From an uncultured Roseovarius sp. (GTDB lineage: Bacteria; Pseudomonadota; Alphaproteobacteria; Rhodobacterales; Rhodobacteraceae), in assembly GCF_947489715.1 (NCBI RefSeq), contig NZ_CANLER010000001.1, positions 1,102,048 through 1,166,047 of the forward strand: 64,000 nucleotides of DNA, written 5' to 3'. The notes under the pieces were generated by a model that saw only the letters and a list, made by a program, of their open reading frames with translations, did no database searches and was not told the DNA's origin. The translations under genes and the position numbers were made by a program. Positions 1 to 9,656 of this stretch are shown piece by piece. Every line of letters begins with the position of its first letter. Within the stretch, counting starts at the first letter, position 1.

Positions 1-1
1 T

Positions 2-277
2 GTGATGGCAATCGTCACCCACCGTAACGCGCTGGCAGCATCCTTCAACTTCCTGACGCCCGAAACCTCGTTCCAATCGAACCTATGGGAAGGCTACGCG
101 ACAAGAACTGCCCGCGAGAAGGTGACTGGCCGTCGCGCGACACGGATGGTCTACGAACATCTTGGTAATGATATCAAGGCGGCCTTGCGCACTGCCCGTG
201 CGGCAGGCCTGATCACGCTTGATGACGTGCCGCCTTTCCATGCCCGGTTGCTGCAACCTGACCAACCCTTCATGTAG
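2..277 (+). CDS. C-terminal part of an unrecognised protein
   Basis: An open frame runs from the window edge to a TAG at 275-277. A GTG at position 2 is followed at once by an in-frame ATG, but with no upstream sequence visible the true start may lie outside the window. The 91 residues are mostly soluble and show no signal peptide, membrane segment or motif that I recognise. The following gene starts about 110 bases later on the same strand with its own ribosome binding site. Function is unknown, and this is best treated as an incomplete gene. Confidence 0.4.
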   Translation: MMAIVTHRNALAASFNFLTPETSFQSNLWEGYATRTAREKVTGRRATRMVYEHLGNDIKAALRTARAAGLITLDDVPPFHARLLQPDQPFM

Positions 278-386
278 ATCTACCCACATACCTGCCTGTC
301 GCAACGGGAAAACTTACGTCGCGATTTGTCGGTCGATGTTATCCAGATTCAGGCTACGAGATGGTAACCAGTTTCAGGAGCCTGCC

Positions 387-1547
387 ATGACACGACCCAC
401 CACCGACCTCTCGAATGTCCGCAACAGCATAGAGGCCGCCAACGGTCTGCCCAACGCTCATTATATTGATCCGGGCGTCTATGCCGAAGAGCGTCAGGCG
501 TTGCTTTATTCGCAATGGTCTGGTCTGGCCGTGGCCGCCGACGTGCCCGAGCCTGGCGATGCGATCCCGCTCGAATTCCTCGGCATGCCACTCTTGCTTA
601 TTCGCGACAAGGAAGGCCAGGTGCGTGTTTTCCAGAACATCTGCCGCCATCGCGGCATGATCCTGGTGGAAGAACCTCGCAAGATCGAAGGCGCCATCCG
701 TTGCCCCTACCATTCCTGGTGCTACTCGACCAAGGGCAAACTGGTCAGCACCCCCCATGTGGGCGGCCCCGGCCAAAACACGCACGAAGCAATCAAACGC
801 GATGAGCTGGGCCTCAACGAAGTCCGCTCACATATCTGGCGCGACGTGGTTTGGGTCAACGTTTCAGGCACCGCACCCGCATTTGAAAAGGTTCATGCCG
901 ACCTGATCAAACGCTGGGCAGATTTCGACAAACCGCTCTACCACGGCGGCGGCGACAGCCGTTTCCAGCTTGAGGTTCAGACCAACTGGAAGCTCGCGGT
1001 GGAGAATTATTGTGAGAGCTATCACCTGCCCTGGGTTCACCCGGGCCTCAACAGCTATTCCCGGCTGGAAGATCACTACCACATCGAAGAGCCCGGCCAG
1101 TTTTCCGGCCAGGGCACCATGGTTTACCGGCAGCTGACCAACGAAAACGGCGATACGTTCCCCGATTTCGACGACGTCGGGTCCAAGTGGAACGAACAGG
1201 CCGAATATATCGCCGTCTACCCCAACGTCCTTTTGGGCGTGCACCGTGATCATGCCTTCACCATCATCCTCGAGGCCAAGGGCACCGAAAGGACACTGGA
1301 ACATGTCCATCTCTATTACGCGACACCCGACAGCGACGGCGGATTGCGTGACCGCAATACGCGGCTGTGGAAATCGGTGTTCGAAGAAGACGTGTTTGTG
1401 GTCGAAGGCATGCAGAAAGGCCGCCATGCGGACATGTTCGACGGTGGACGATTTTCTCCGGTGATGGACAGCCCAACACATGTCTTCCACCAATGGGTTG
1501 CTAGCAAGGTCGACGCGCATCGTGCTATGGCGCACGCTGCTGAATGA
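387..1547 (+). CDS. Rieske non-heme iron oxygenase, alpha subunit
   Basis: Predicted terminal oxygenase of the ring-hydroxylating/quaternary-amine-demethylating Rieske family, 386 aa. The start at 387 is chosen because AGGAG lies 7 bases upstream and the longer frame beginning at 219 has no domain in its extension. The Rieske [2Fe-2S] site is complete: C86, H88, then C106 and H109 after a 17-residue gap. The mononuclear iron site is also complete, with H213 and H218 in an N-x2-E-x2-H-x4-H pattern and D335 as likely carboxylate ligand. Family members include carnitine, choline and glycine-betaine oxygenases and aromatic dioxygenases; the sequence alone does not fix the substrate. No reductase gene is adjacent. 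The stop overlaps the next small gene by 4 bases, suggesting translational coupling. Confidence 0.9.
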   Translation: MTRPTTDLSNVRNSIEAANGLPNAHYIDPGVYAEERQALLYSQWSGLAVAADVPEPGDAIPLEFLGMPLLLIRDKEGQVRVFQNICRHRGMILVEEPRKIEGAIRCPYHSWCYSTKGKLVSTPHVGGPGQNTHEAIKRDELGLNEVRSHIWRDVVWVNVSGTAPAFEKVHADLIKRWADFDKPLYHGGGDSRFQLEVQTNWKLAVENYCESYHLPWVHPGLNSYSRLEDHYHIEEPGQFSGQGTMVYRQLTNENGDTFPDFDDVGSKWNEQAEYIAVYPNVLLGVHRDHAFTIILEAKGTERTLEHVHLYYATPDSDGGLRDRNTRLWKSVFEEDVFVVEGMQKGRHADMFDGGRFSPVMDSPTHVFHQWVASKVDAHRAMAHAAE

Positions 1548-1756
1548 ACGATCTTGACGCGCAAATGATCGCCGCCCACGAGGCAGAGGATCAAGTCGCG
1601 CTCATACGGCTTTACACACAGGCGGCGGATCAGGCCAACGACCTGACCGCAGCCTGCTTTTATTTGACCCATGCCTATGTCTTCGCACTTGAGGCTGGTG
1701 CGCCCGAGGCCCCTGGCCTCCACGCGCGGCTCAAGGCGCACGGGCGCGAGGAATAA
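1544..1756 (+). CDS. small hypothetical protein coupled to the Rieske oxygenase
   Basis: A 70-residue acidic, Ala-rich protein whose ATG overlaps the TGA of the oxygenase (ATGA), the classic layout of translational coupling. It appears helical throughout, with no cysteines near metal-binding spacing, no signal peptide and no membrane segment. I do not recognise a named family. The coupling suggests it is made together with the oxygenase, perhaps as an accessory protein, but that is inference from position only. Confidence 0.65.
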   Translation: MNDLDAQMIAAHEAEDQVALIRLYTQAADQANDLTAACFYLTHAYVFALEAGAPEAPGLHARLKAHGREE

Positions 1757-1799
1757 GTTTCACTCCAGCAAGTTACTCAATTCGAACTGTAATGTTGCT

Positions 1800-1818
1800 C
1801 CGCCCCCTCGGGAGCGGG
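1800..1818 (+). terminator. candidate terminator between convergent genes
   Basis: A GC-rich imperfect hairpin (arms CCGC/GCGG plus inner CCC/GGG) followed by TCTTTTCT, located between the convergent 70-aa gene and the SnoaL-like gene. The loop is very tight and the T tract is interrupted, so it is a modest candidate for ending the oxygenase transcript. Confidence 0.35.
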
Positions 1819-1838
1819 TCTTTTCTGTGTGCTGAAAC

Positions 1839-2225
1839 TCAGTCCAGCGCTGGCGTATCTTGACTGAAGATATTGATCCAGCCAGCAGCCGACCGCCGCC
1901 ATATCGAACTCACATACATAGCTTCGGGGTCGGCACAATTCGTTCGTACAAAATCGGCGCGATATGCAAAAACCGCATGCTCTTTGTTCAAAGGCAGAAT
2001 TCTGCAATTCGAAAATTCATAGGAGGCGATCGTTGGACCCTCCTCAAGTTGTCGGACGTGGTCCTCCTTTGCTGCAAAGCCATCTGGATACACGCCAAGG
2101 AATCCCTCCGCTAAAGCCTTTGCATCGGCCTCTTTGTCACCCTGAACCAGTGCTTCCCAAACACCTACTTCCTGATTTCGCAATTCTTCCAGAAGACATT
2201 CTTCCGGCAATGGAACTTCTTTCAA
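1839..2225 (-). CDS. SnoaL/DUF4440-like (NTF2-fold) protein
   Basis: A 128-residue soluble protein. Its pattern fits the NTF2-like superfamily: an N-terminal helix with E/W-rich text (residues about 10-45), a central G-x-Y-P-D-G-F turn near residue 45, then beta strands ending with S-S-I-W-R-R-x-x-x-G-W and a short tail. DUF4440/SnoaL-like proteins of this size are small ligand-binding or isomerase-like domains, mostly of unknown role. It stands alone, convergent with the Rieske gene and upstream of lon in the same orientation, about 110 bases from the lon terminator. The family assignment rests on overall pattern rather than a diagnostic motif. Confidence 0.65.
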   Translation of the reverse strand: MKEVPLPEECLLEELRNQEVGVWEALVQGDKEADAKALAEGFLGVYPDGFAAKEDHVRQLEEGPTIASYEFSNCRILPLNKEHAVFAYRADFVRTNCADPEAMYVSSIWRRSAAGWINIFSQDTPALD

Positions 2226-2329
2226 ACCCGCCCCCTCAATTTACCGAAACCTACAACGCGCAAACTTGCCACTGAATAACACGCCAATGATTTCTAAATG
2301 ACAACATCGCAACAACAAATTCGGAGCCA

Positions 2330-2363
2330 AAAACAAGAAAGGCGCACCCAAGGGTGCGCCTTT
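2330..2363 (-). terminator. rho-independent terminator of lon
   Basis: Perfect arms GGCGCACC (2341-2348) and GGTGCGCC (2353-2360) around a 4-base loop. Read on the minus strand they are followed by TTTCTTGTTTTT. The hairpin begins about 25 bases after the lon stop codon. Confidence 0.85.
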
Positions 2364-2386
2364 AAATTACCTGATCCTGAGAGAAA

Positions 2387-4801
2387 TCAGTGCGCCGTAG
2401 CGCCCGTCCCCTCGCCATCGCCTTTTTTCAGGGCGGCTTCGGCGGCAGCAGCCTCTTCGGCGGCCTCGTCCCAATCCACCGGTTCAGGCGTATCGGTCAG
2501 CGCGTATTTCAGAACTTCACGAACATGCTCTACAGGGATGATCTCCAGCCCTTCCTTCACGTTGTCCGGTATCTCTGCCAGGTCCTTTTCATTCTCTGCC
2601 GGGATCAGCACGCGTTTGATCCCGCCGCGCAATGCCGCCAACAGCTTTTCTTTCAGGCCGCCGATGGGCAATGCATTGCCACGCAATGTAACCTCGCCGG
2701 TCATGGCGATATCCTTGCGCACGGGAATACCAGTCAGCACCGACACGATGGAAGTTACCATCGCAAGCCCTGCGCTTGGCCCATCTTTCGGCGTCGCCCC
2801 TTCGGGCACATGCACATGAATGTCCCACTTTTCAAACTTCGGCGGCTTAATCCCGATGGCCGGTGCAATCGACCGGACATAGCTTGATGCCGCATCAATC
2901 GATTCCTTCATCACATCGCCCAGCTTACCGGTGGTCTTCATCCGGCCTTTGCCCGGCAGGCGCAGCGCCTCGATGTTCAATAGTTCCCCACCGACCGAAG
3001 TATATGCCAGCCCGGTCACGACACCGACCTGATCTGCCTCTTCCGCCAGACCAAATTTGTGCTTTCTGACACCTAGGAAGTCATTGAGATTTTCAGATGT
3101 CACCTTGATGGCCTCGGCCTCTTTCTTGATAATCTTGGTGACAGATTTACGCGCCACTTTGGCGATCTCACGCTCAAGGTTCCGCACGCCCGCCTCGCGG
3201 GTGTAGTAGCGGATCATATCGGTCAACGCCTCATCGGTCAGCTCGAACTCATTGGCTTTCAGCCCGTGGTTCTTGATCTGCTTGGCCAGCAGGTGCTGCT
3301 TCGCAATCTCGCGCTTCTCGTCCTCAGTGTACCCCGCCAGCGGAATGATCTCCATCCGGTCAAGCAGCGGACCCGGCATGTTATACGAGTTCGCCGTGGT
3401 CAAGAACATCACGTTACTCAAGTCATATTCGACCTCCATATAGTGGTCGATGAACGTGCTGTTCTGTTCCGGGTCCAACACCTCAAGCATCGCCGATGCA
3501 GGGTCGCCCCGGAAATCTTGGCCCATCTTGTCGATCTCATCCAACAGGATCAGCGGGTTGGTTGATTTCGCCTTTTTGAGCGCTTGAATGATCTTACCTG
3601 GCATGGAGCCAATATAAGTCCTGCGATGTCCGCGAATTTCGCTTTCGTCGCGCACGCCACCCAGAGAGATGCGAATGAATTCACGCCCCGTAGCCCGGGC
3701 TACGGATTTACCAAGTGATGTCTTACCCACGCCCGGCGGGCCGACAAGGCACATGATCGGCCCTTTGAGCTTCTTCGAGCGTTGTTGCACAGCAAGATAT
3801 TCGACGATTCGCTCTTTGACCTTTTCAAGGCCATAGTGGTCGGCATCAAGCACCTCCTGCGCGCGGTGCAAGTCCTTCTTCACCCGAGATTTGACACCCC
3901 ATGGGATCGACAGCATCCAGTCAAGGTAATTACGCACCACTGTAGCTTCGGCGCTCATCGGGCTCATATTCTTGAGTTTCTTCAGCTCGGCGTCGACCTT
4001 CTCGCGGGCCTCCTTGCTCAGCTTGGTCTCTGCGATCTTGGCCTCCAGCTCGGCCACTTCGCCTTCGCCCTCCTCGCCGTCGCCCAACTCCTTCTGAATG
4101 GCCTTCATCTGCTCATTCAGATAATATTCCCGCTGGGTGCGCTCCATCTGCGACTTCACTCGCGTTTTGATCTTCTTCTCGACCTGAAGAACGCTCATCT
4201 CACCCTGCATCAGGCCATAGACTTTCTCCAGCCGCTCGCTGACCGAAAGCGTCTCCAGCAGTTCCTGCTTCTGACCCACTTCGATGCCCAGGTGACCGGC
4301 CACCAGATCAGCCAGCTTGGCCGGCTCATCGGATTCGCTGACCGCCGCCAGTGCCTCCTCGGGGATATTCTTCTTGACCTTGGCATAGCGCTCGAACTCG
4401 TTGGTCACAGTCCTCAACAACGCCTCGATGGTCGTGGCATCGCCCGGCATCTCGGTCAGATACTCAGCGCGCGCCTCGAAAAACTCTTCATTTTCAAGGT
4501 ATTCTGTGATCCGCACCCGCGCCACGCCTTCGACAAGCACCTTCACGGTGCCGTCGGGAAGCTTCAGCAGTTGCAATACATTGGCCAACACACCTGCCTT
4601 ATAGATACCGGCGGTGTCGGGATCGTCCACACTTGGGTCAATCTGGCTGCTCAGCAGGATCTGCTTGTCGTCCTGCATCACCTCTTCCAGCGCCCGTACA
4701 GATTTCTCACGGCCGACGAAAAGTGGCACAATCATATGGGGAAATACCACGATGTCGCGCAGCGGCAGCACCGGATACGAGGCGTTCAATGGGTCTTGCA
4801 T
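2387..4801 (-). CDS. lon: ATP-dependent protease Lon
   Basis: Lon is a cytoplasmic homohexameric AAA+ serine protease that degrades misfolded and regulatory proteins. The 804-residue protein has the full bacterial architecture: N-terminal LON substrate-binding domain (residues about 8-200), a coiled-coil linker (200-300), an AAA+ module with Walker A GPPGVGKT (354-361) and Walker B LILLDEID (417-424), and a C-terminal protease domain. Catalytic Ser676 lies in PKDGPSAG and Lys719 in GGLKEK. An Ala/Glu-rich tail follows residue 775. The start at 4801 is preferred over an upstream in-frame ATG (4846) because AGGA lies about 9 bases upstream and homologues begin near this point. It is monocistronic with its own terminator. 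No CIRCE-like heat-shock element was seen upstream. Confidence 0.98.
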   Translation of the reverse strand: MQDPLNASYPVLPLRDIVVFPHMIVPLFVGREKSVRALEEVMQDDKQILLSSQIDPSVDDPDTAGIYKAGVLANVLQLLKLPDGTVKVLVEGVARVRITEYLENEEFFEARAEYLTEMPGDATTIEALLRTVTNEFERYAKVKKNIPEEALAAVSESDEPAKLADLVAGHLGIEVGQKQELLETLSVSERLEKVYGLMQGEMSVLQVEKKIKTRVKSQMERTQREYYLNEQMKAIQKELGDGEEGEGEVAELEAKIAETKLSKEAREKVDAELKKLKNMSPMSAEATVVRNYLDWMLSIPWGVKSRVKKDLHRAQEVLDADHYGLEKVKERIVEYLAVQQRSKKLKGPIMCLVGPPGVGKTSLGKSVARATGREFIRISLGGVRDESEIRGHRRTYIGSMPGKIIQALKKAKSTNPLILLDEIDKMGQDFRGDPASAMLEVLDPEQNSTFIDHYMEVEYDLSNVMFLTTANSYNMPGPLLDRMEIIPLAGYTEDEKREIAKQHLLAKQIKNHGLKANEFELTDEALTDMIRYYTREAGVRNLEREIAKVARKSVTKIIKKEAEAIKVTSENLNDFLGVRKHKFGLAEEADQVGVVTGLAYTSVGGELLNIEALRLPGKGRMKTTGKLGDVMKESIDAASSYVRSIAPAIGIKPPKFEKWDIHVHVPEGATPKDGPSAGLAMVTSIVSVLTGIPVRKDIAMTGEVTLRGNALPIGGLKEKLLAALRGGIKRVLIPAENEKDLAEIPDNVKEGLEIIPVEHVREVLKYALTDTPEPVDWDEAAEEAAAAEAALKKGDGEGTGATAH

Positions 4802-5312
4802 GCTCGTTTTTCCTGTTCTTGGCAAAAAGGCACCGGCCCCGATCATTCAGCAGCCCCGACCTTCTCCGTTTCACCAGTCTAATCTGGGTCGCACCCGACC
4901 TGATTTCAACCGCGTGGAAAGCACAATGCCTCGCTCACCCAAAAGGGGCAAGCGGCAAATCCGTTAGAAATGATGTAAATGCGCGTCTCTCAGTCCGCGA
5001 TCAGGCCAGCGTCGTCGCCGCCAACGTCGCAACGGAAAACCAGCCAACGGCAAACATAGCAAATTTTAACATACCAAAACCCCAGATTACTCACACAAAC
5101 TAAAACCCCTCCCAAAAAAAACCTATGCCGGTTTTCCTGACCTTTTGATAAGAATCCCGGCGTGGGAGACCTCTATTTCACACGATTTTGGCCAAAAAAC
5201 GAAACATTAAGTCGAAAACAATTTGTTTCCGCATTGAAAAGATCGCTGAAACCAGAATGGGATGGCGGGCGGGGCGACCCGCGCATGCGAGAGCGACGGA
5301 CCGACATCGCCC
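4802..5312. other. intergenic region between lon and tgt
   Basis: About 510 bases without a convincing gene. The part next to lon (4802-4970) must hold the lon promoter, but no strong -35/-10 pair stands out. The centre (5040-5240) is clearly AT-richer than its surroundings, and the end next to tgt is GC-rich. The open frames crossing it show no recognisable protein pattern. Confidence 0.5.
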
Positions 5313-6443
5313 TCAAACCGGCTCGATATCCCCTTCAGCCCGCGCTTGATGAAATTCCGCTTCCCAAACGGCAAAATCCCCGTCGGAAATCGCTCGGCGC
5401 ATCCCGGCCATCAACTCCTGATAATAATGCAGGTTATGCCAGGTTAGAAGCATGCCGCTGATCATCTCCTGAGCGCGGAACACATGGTGCAAATAAGCGC
5501 GTGAATAGTTCCGGCAGGCGGGACAGGCGCATGCCTCATCCAGCGGTCGCGGGTCATCCGCGTGGCGCGCATTCTTGATGTTGACCACCCCGTGACGCGT
5601 GAAGACCTGCCCCGTACGCCCCGATCGCGACGGCAAGACGCAATCCATCATGTCCACACCGCGCTTGACCGCGCCCACTATATCGTCGGGCTTGCCCACG
5701 CCCATCAGGTAACGAGGCCGGTTTTCGGGCAAGAAGCCCGGCGCATAATCCAAAACGCCGAACATCGCCTCCTGCCCCTCGCCCACCGCCAACCCTCCGA
5801 TGGCATATCCGTCAAAGCCTATTTCGCGCAGCGCCACGGCGCTCTCCTCACGCAGTTCAGGTGTCACCCCACCCTGCATGATACCAAACAGCGCATGGCC
5901 GGGCCGATCCCCAAACGCCTCTTTCGACCGCGCCGCCCAGCGCATCGACAACCGCATGCTCTCCGCCACCGCCTCGTTATTCGCAGGTAGTGCCGGGCAT
6001 TCATCAAAACACATGACGATATCGCTGCCCAGAAGCCGCTGGATCTCCATCGACCGCTCCGGTGTCAGCTCGTGCTTAGATCCGTCAATATGCGATTTGA
6101 ACGTCACGCCTTCTTCGGTCAGCTTGCGCAGCCCCGCAAGACTCATCACCTGAAACCCGCCGCTGTCGGTCAGGATCGGTCTTTCCCAGTTCATAAAGCG
6201 ATGCAATCCACCCAACCGGTCGATCCGCTCGGCCCCGGGGCGCAGCATCAGATGATAAGTATTGCCCAGAAGGATGTCCGCCCCGGTCTCGCGCACGCTT
6301 TCGGGCATCATTGCCTTGACAGTTGCTGCGGTGCCAACCGGCATGAAGGCAGGCGTACGGATCTCTCCCCGAGGGGTCGAAATCACACCAGTGCGCGCCA
6401 CGCCATCTGTCGCCTTCAGCTCAAATTCAAACTTCGCGCTCAT
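5313..6443 (-). CDS. tgt: queuine tRNA-ribosyltransferase
   Basis: Exchanges guanine-34 of GUN-anticodon tRNAs for preQ1, the first tRNA-bound step of queuosine synthesis. The 376-residue length is normal. D93 in [10 protein letters not shown] is the general base, and D267 in the [10 protein letters not shown] segment corresponds to the covalent nucleophile of the Zymomonas enzyme (Asp280, constant offset of 13). The zinc site is complete with C305, C307, C310 and H336. The base-recognition loop GGLAVGEGQ is present at residues 216-224. No queA or other queuosine gene is adjacent, so the partners must lie elsewhere. Confidence 0.98.
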   Translation of the reverse strand: MSAKFEFELKATDGVARTGVISTPRGEIRTPAFMPVGTAATVKAMMPESVRETGADILLGNTYHLMLRPGAERIDRLGGLHRFMNWERPILTDSGGFQVMSLAGLRKLTEEGVTFKSHIDGSKHELTPERSMEIQRLLGSDIVMCFDECPALPANNEAVAESMRLSMRWAARSKEAFGDRPGHALFGIMQGGVTPELREESAVALREIGFDGYAIGGLAVGEGQEAMFGVLDYAPGFLPENRPRYLMGVGKPDDIVGAVKRGVDMMDCVLPSRSGRTGQVFTRHGVVNIKNARHADDPRPLDEACACPACRNYSRAYLHHVFRAQEMISGMLLTWHNLHYYQELMAGMRRAISDGDFAVWEAEFHQARAEGDIEPV

Positions 6444-6556
6444 TTCGCAAGGACCTTATTTGCTTTTGCCCTTCCTTAATCCCAGTTACCATATCTTGTA
6501 AAACAGATGATCTGCACCCACATGTATACTATTGCATACAAAAATAAGGAGCATAT

Positions 6557-7447
6557 ATGACCGAAGACCAAATCCTGAACCTGCTATCGTCGAACGTACT
6601 TTACCTGTTGCTTGCGGCGCTAGTGATCATTGTTATTCTGCGCGCGGTCAAAATCGTACCGCAATCCGAACAATTCGTCGTCGAACGCTTTGGCCGCCTG
6701 CACGCTGTCCTGAAACCCGGCATCAACATGATCGTACCTTTTCTGGACAACGCCGCCCACAGAATTTCCATTCTGGAACGCCAGCTGCCCACGGCCACAC
6801 AGGATGCCATCACCAAGGATAACGTGTTGGTTCAGGTCGATACGTCTGTCTTCTACCGCATCATTCAGCCAGAAAAGACAGTCTACCGTATCCGCGATGT
6901 GGATGCTGCCATCGCAACAACTGTCGCCGGGATCGTCCGGGCCGAGATCGGCAAAATGGACTTGGATGAGGTTCAATCGAACCGTGCGCAACTGATCGGC
7001 ACCATCAAAACCTCGGTCGAAGATGCGGTCGACGATTGGGGAATCGAAGTGACTCGCGCCGAAATTCTTGACGTGAACCTCGATCAAGCCACGCGAGACG
7101 CGATGCTGCAACAACTCAACGCGGAACGCGCCCGCCGTGCCCAGGTGACCGAAGCCGAAGGCCAGAAACGCGCTGTCGAACTTAACGCCGACGCCGAACT
7201 CTACGCCGCTGAGCAGATCGCCAAGGCCCGTCGCGTACAGGCGGATGCCGAAGCTTACGCCACCAGCGTCGTTGCAGCGGCCATTGCTGAAAACGGGCTT
7301 GAAGCCGCGCAATATCAGGTGGCTCTGAAACAGGTTGAGGCCCTTAATGCGCTGGGCAACAGCCCGTCTGCCTCTACCATCCTTGTGCCTGCCAACGCGC
7401 TCGAAGCCTTTGGTAATGCCTTCAACATGCTGAAAGGAAAAGCATGA
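6557..7447 (+). CDS. SPFH/stomatin-like membrane protein (QmcA type)
   Basis: A 296-residue stomatin/prohibitin-family protein. One N-terminal membrane segment (residues about 14-33) is followed by the SPFH domain (about 35-195) containing the ERFGR and PGIN segments typical of the family, then a long Ala/Glu-rich helix (195-265) expected to form a coiled coil and drive oligomerisation, and a hydrophobic tail. A ribosome binding site AAGGAG precedes the ATG. Its stop overlaps the NfeD-like gene by 4 bases. Such pairs form membrane microdomain scaffolds, often helping FtsH-type quality control. The substrate or client is not apparent. Confidence 0.9.
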   Translation: MTEDQILNLLSSNVLYLLLAALVIIVILRAVKIVPQSEQFVVERFGRLHAVLKPGINMIVPFLDNAAHRISILERQLPTATQDAITKDNVLVQVDTSVFYRIIQPEKTVYRIRDVDAAIATTVAGIVRAEIGKMDLDEVQSNRAQLIGTIKTSVEDAVDDWGIEVTRAEILDVNLDQATRDAMLQQLNAERARRAQVTEAEGQKRAVELNADAELYAAEQIAKARRVQADAEAYATSVVAAAIAENGLEAAQYQVALKQVEALNALGNSPSASTILVPANALEAFGNAFNMLKGKA

Positions 7448-7725
7448 TGGAAGATATGGCTCTCTGGTCGCTCTGGTGGGTCTGGCTCGCTGCCGCGCTG
7501 ATCCTCGCCATACTCGAGGTGCTGGCACCGGGCTTCATCTTCCTGGGCTTCGCCATCGGCGCCGGCATCGTGGGCCTGATGTTGTTGACCCCTTTCAGCC
7601 CCGGCCTGCCCGCTTTACTGGCAGTCTTTGCTGTCCTGTCTCTGGTGGCCTGGGGGGGCTTGCGCACGGCATTCCGTCGCGACGACGGTGCCGCCCGACG
7701 CATCGACCACGACATCAACGACTGA
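7444..7725 (+). CDS. NfeD-like membrane protein, short form
   Basis: A 93-residue protein translationally coupled to the SPFH gene (ATGA overlap). Two to three hydrophobic segments (about residues 10-27, 31-47 and 56-73) are followed by a short cytoplasmic tail. The family usually has a C-terminal soluble OB-fold domain; here the protein ends shortly after the membrane part, so it is the short form without the OB domain. SPFH and NfeD proteins interact in the membrane, and the overlapping start supports that they work as a pair. Confidence 0.8.
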   Translation: MMEDMALWSLWWVWLAAALILAILEVLAPGFIFLGFAIGAGIVGLMLLTPFSPGLPALLAVFAVLSLVAWGGLRTAFRRDDGAARRIDHDIND

Positions 7726-8018
7726 TACACGCAAAGGCTTGACCGAACCCGTTGTTTGCCGGTCTGAATGGCGGGCACTCAAAACTGGGGTTCAAAGCCA
7801 AGAGCCTGCACCATCCCGTATTGCAGATCATTTCCCCTCGGAGAATACCGCCTCGAAAGCGCAGACGGCGCCTGCCTCAGAGGCCCAATGCGATACCCTC
7901 AATCTTTGATTTTGCATCTACCTATCTGCCAATAACACTTCCAGATGACTGGCATATTTGATTTTTAGACAGAGTGCGGGCAAGCTGTGGTTGATTATAC
8001 CACAAGGCCTTTCTTCGA

Positions 8019-9656
8019 ATGAGCGACCTGCCCGCAGAAATCCAGCGCGTGAATGCCCTTACCAGCAATGCGCGCAACACCTGGTTTGCCATGTTGGGCG
8101 TGCTCGTCTTTGTTGGCATCACGCTCATGGGGGTCAAGCATGTTGATTTTTATGGCGTCAATCGCGCAACCAAATTGCCGCTTGTCGATGTCGCTGTACC
8201 AACGCGCTATTTCTTCTACGCCGCCCCAGTTCTGACCGCGGCGATCTACGGCTATTTCCACCTATATCTGCTGCGCCTCTGGGACGCCCTTAGCAAGGCA
8301 GAGCCGGAACATGACAACCGACCGCTGGGCGATGTCATTTCGCCCTGGCTGGTAACCGATGCCGCTTTGTTTCAGCGGCGCTGGCTGCGTAGAAAAGAAA
8401 AACCCTGCACCACACCGCGCGCCATGGAAACACCTGCCATGCTGCTCAATTTCCTGCTGGCCTGGCTTTTCGGTCTTATCATTCTGGCGCTGCTCTGGAA
8501 CCAGTCCCTGACAGCCCGCAGTTTCTTCATGTCCGCGATCGCAAGCCTGTCCTTTGCAATCTCAAGCGTGGTCGGGCTGGCAAGCTTCGTGATGCTGTTC
8601 CGCAGGATGCGCAGCAAGATCGTGCCGTCGCTGCCGCGGGCCTGGTGGGTGATGACCCAGGCGATCCTGATCTTTATCTGGTGTGGCATTTTGCTCTATT
8701 TCAGCCATCTGCGCACCGAAGGCACGCTTGAAGAGCTTGCCGAAATCGACCTCTCGGGCAGAGCATTGGTAGAAAAGCCGTCCGACTGGCTGCCCTATGA
8801 CGTGGCGCAAAAGGACTTCCTCGCCAAATGGTGCGGACGGGAAAAACCGCAGGATTGCAAATCGCTCACGCCGGACGAAGCCAGCAGGCTGACAGAAGAA
8901 TGGCGACTTCGCCGCAAAGCGCAAATCGACACGCTGGCCAAACCGGACGTCAACCCGATCTTCCTGGTGCGTTACCGCGGGATGAACGAAGAACAACGCC
9001 ATATGGCCATCGCGAACAATCTGGACCTGCGCGGTGCCATCCTGCATGACGCCTTCCTGCCCGGCATGAACCTCGCCGCCGCCGACCTGACCGAAGCACA
9101 ACTCAGCAACGCCATTCTAGAAGGGGTCGACCTCAGATGGGCGATCCTCGAAGAGGCCACGCTGTTCCGGGTCGACCTGAAACGCGCCGATCTCAGCGGC
9201 GCTAAGTTTTACGACACCACCTTCCACCGCGCCGACCTGCGCGAGGCTGACCTGGGCCCTGCCTTCATCACCGGCACTCCAAAATCCAGTCTCAAGCTCT
9301 TCAAGACCGATCTCCGGGGCAGCGATAACGACAACGGTGCGTTCAGGTTCGTCACGTTCAGACAAACCAAATTCGATGCCAGAACCGATTTTCGCAACGC
9401 ATTCCTGGATGGGTCGGTCATCCGTCCGGCTGCGTTTGACCGGCAGATGGGATACCCCTGCCAATGGTCACGTGACCCGATCACCGTCGACAAGGAGTTT
9501 TTCGGTCGCTGGCGCGGATGGGTCCAACAGAAAGGCAGCCCGCACAGGAACCTCTGGCACGATATCTCTCCGCCCGAATGGCGTGACGTCACCGCCATCC
9601 CACCGCCCGAAGGCTGCACCCGCCAAACCGGCCCGATGCAGATCTCAGATGAGTGA
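8019..9656 (+). CDS. membrane protein with pentapeptide repeats, copy A
   Basis: A 545-residue protein of a family I cannot name. Visible parts in order: a conserved cytoplasmic start (MSDLP-E), five hydrophobic segments (about residues 20-37, 66-90, 145-165, 170-195 and 208-228), a soluble linker with two Cys (about 270-285), then pentapeptide repeats of the A(D/N)LxxA type (about 325-430), and a C-terminal module containing DFRNAFLDG, PCQW and PEWRDV. The repeats should form a right-handed quadrilateral beta-helix on one face of the membrane. The stop overlaps the start of a paralogue with the same architecture. No clear Shine-Dalgarno precedes the ATG. No enzymatic motif is visible. Confidence 0.8.
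   Translation: MSDLPAEIQRVNALTSNARNTWFAMLGVLVFVGITLMGVKHVDFYGVNRATKLPLVDVAVPTRYFFYAAPVLTAAIYGYFHLYLLRLWDALSKAEPEHDNRPLGDVISPWLVTDAALFQRRWLRRKEKPCTTPRAMETPAMLLNFLLAWLFGLIILALLWNQSLTARSFFMSAIASLSFAISSVVGLASFVMLFRRMRSKIVPSLPRAWWVMTQAILIFIWCGILLYFSHLRTEGTLEELAEIDLSGRALVEKPSDWLPYDVAQKDFLAKWCGREKPQDCKSLTPDEASRLTEEWRLRRKAQIDTLAKPDVNPIFLVRYRGMNEEQRHMAIANNLDLRGAILHDAFLPGMNLAAADLTEAQLSNAILEGVDLRWAILEEATLFRVDLKRADLSGAKFYDTTFHRADLREADLGPAFITGTPKSSLKLFKTDLRGSDNDNGAFRFVTFRQTKFDARTDFRNAFLDGSVIRPAAFDRQMGYPCQWSRDPITVDKEFFGRWRGWVQQKGSPHRNLWHDISPPEWRDVTAIPPPEGCTRQTGPMQISDE

Noticed and set aside
3782..4882. 366-codon open frame opposite lon
   Set aside because: It lies entirely antisense to a conserved gene, has His/Leu/Gln-rich text typical of reversed high-GC codons, and lacks any recognisable domain or ribosome binding site.
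6620..7528. 302-codon open frame opposite the SPFH gene
   Set aside because: Fully antisense to the SPFH/NfeD pair and without motifs.
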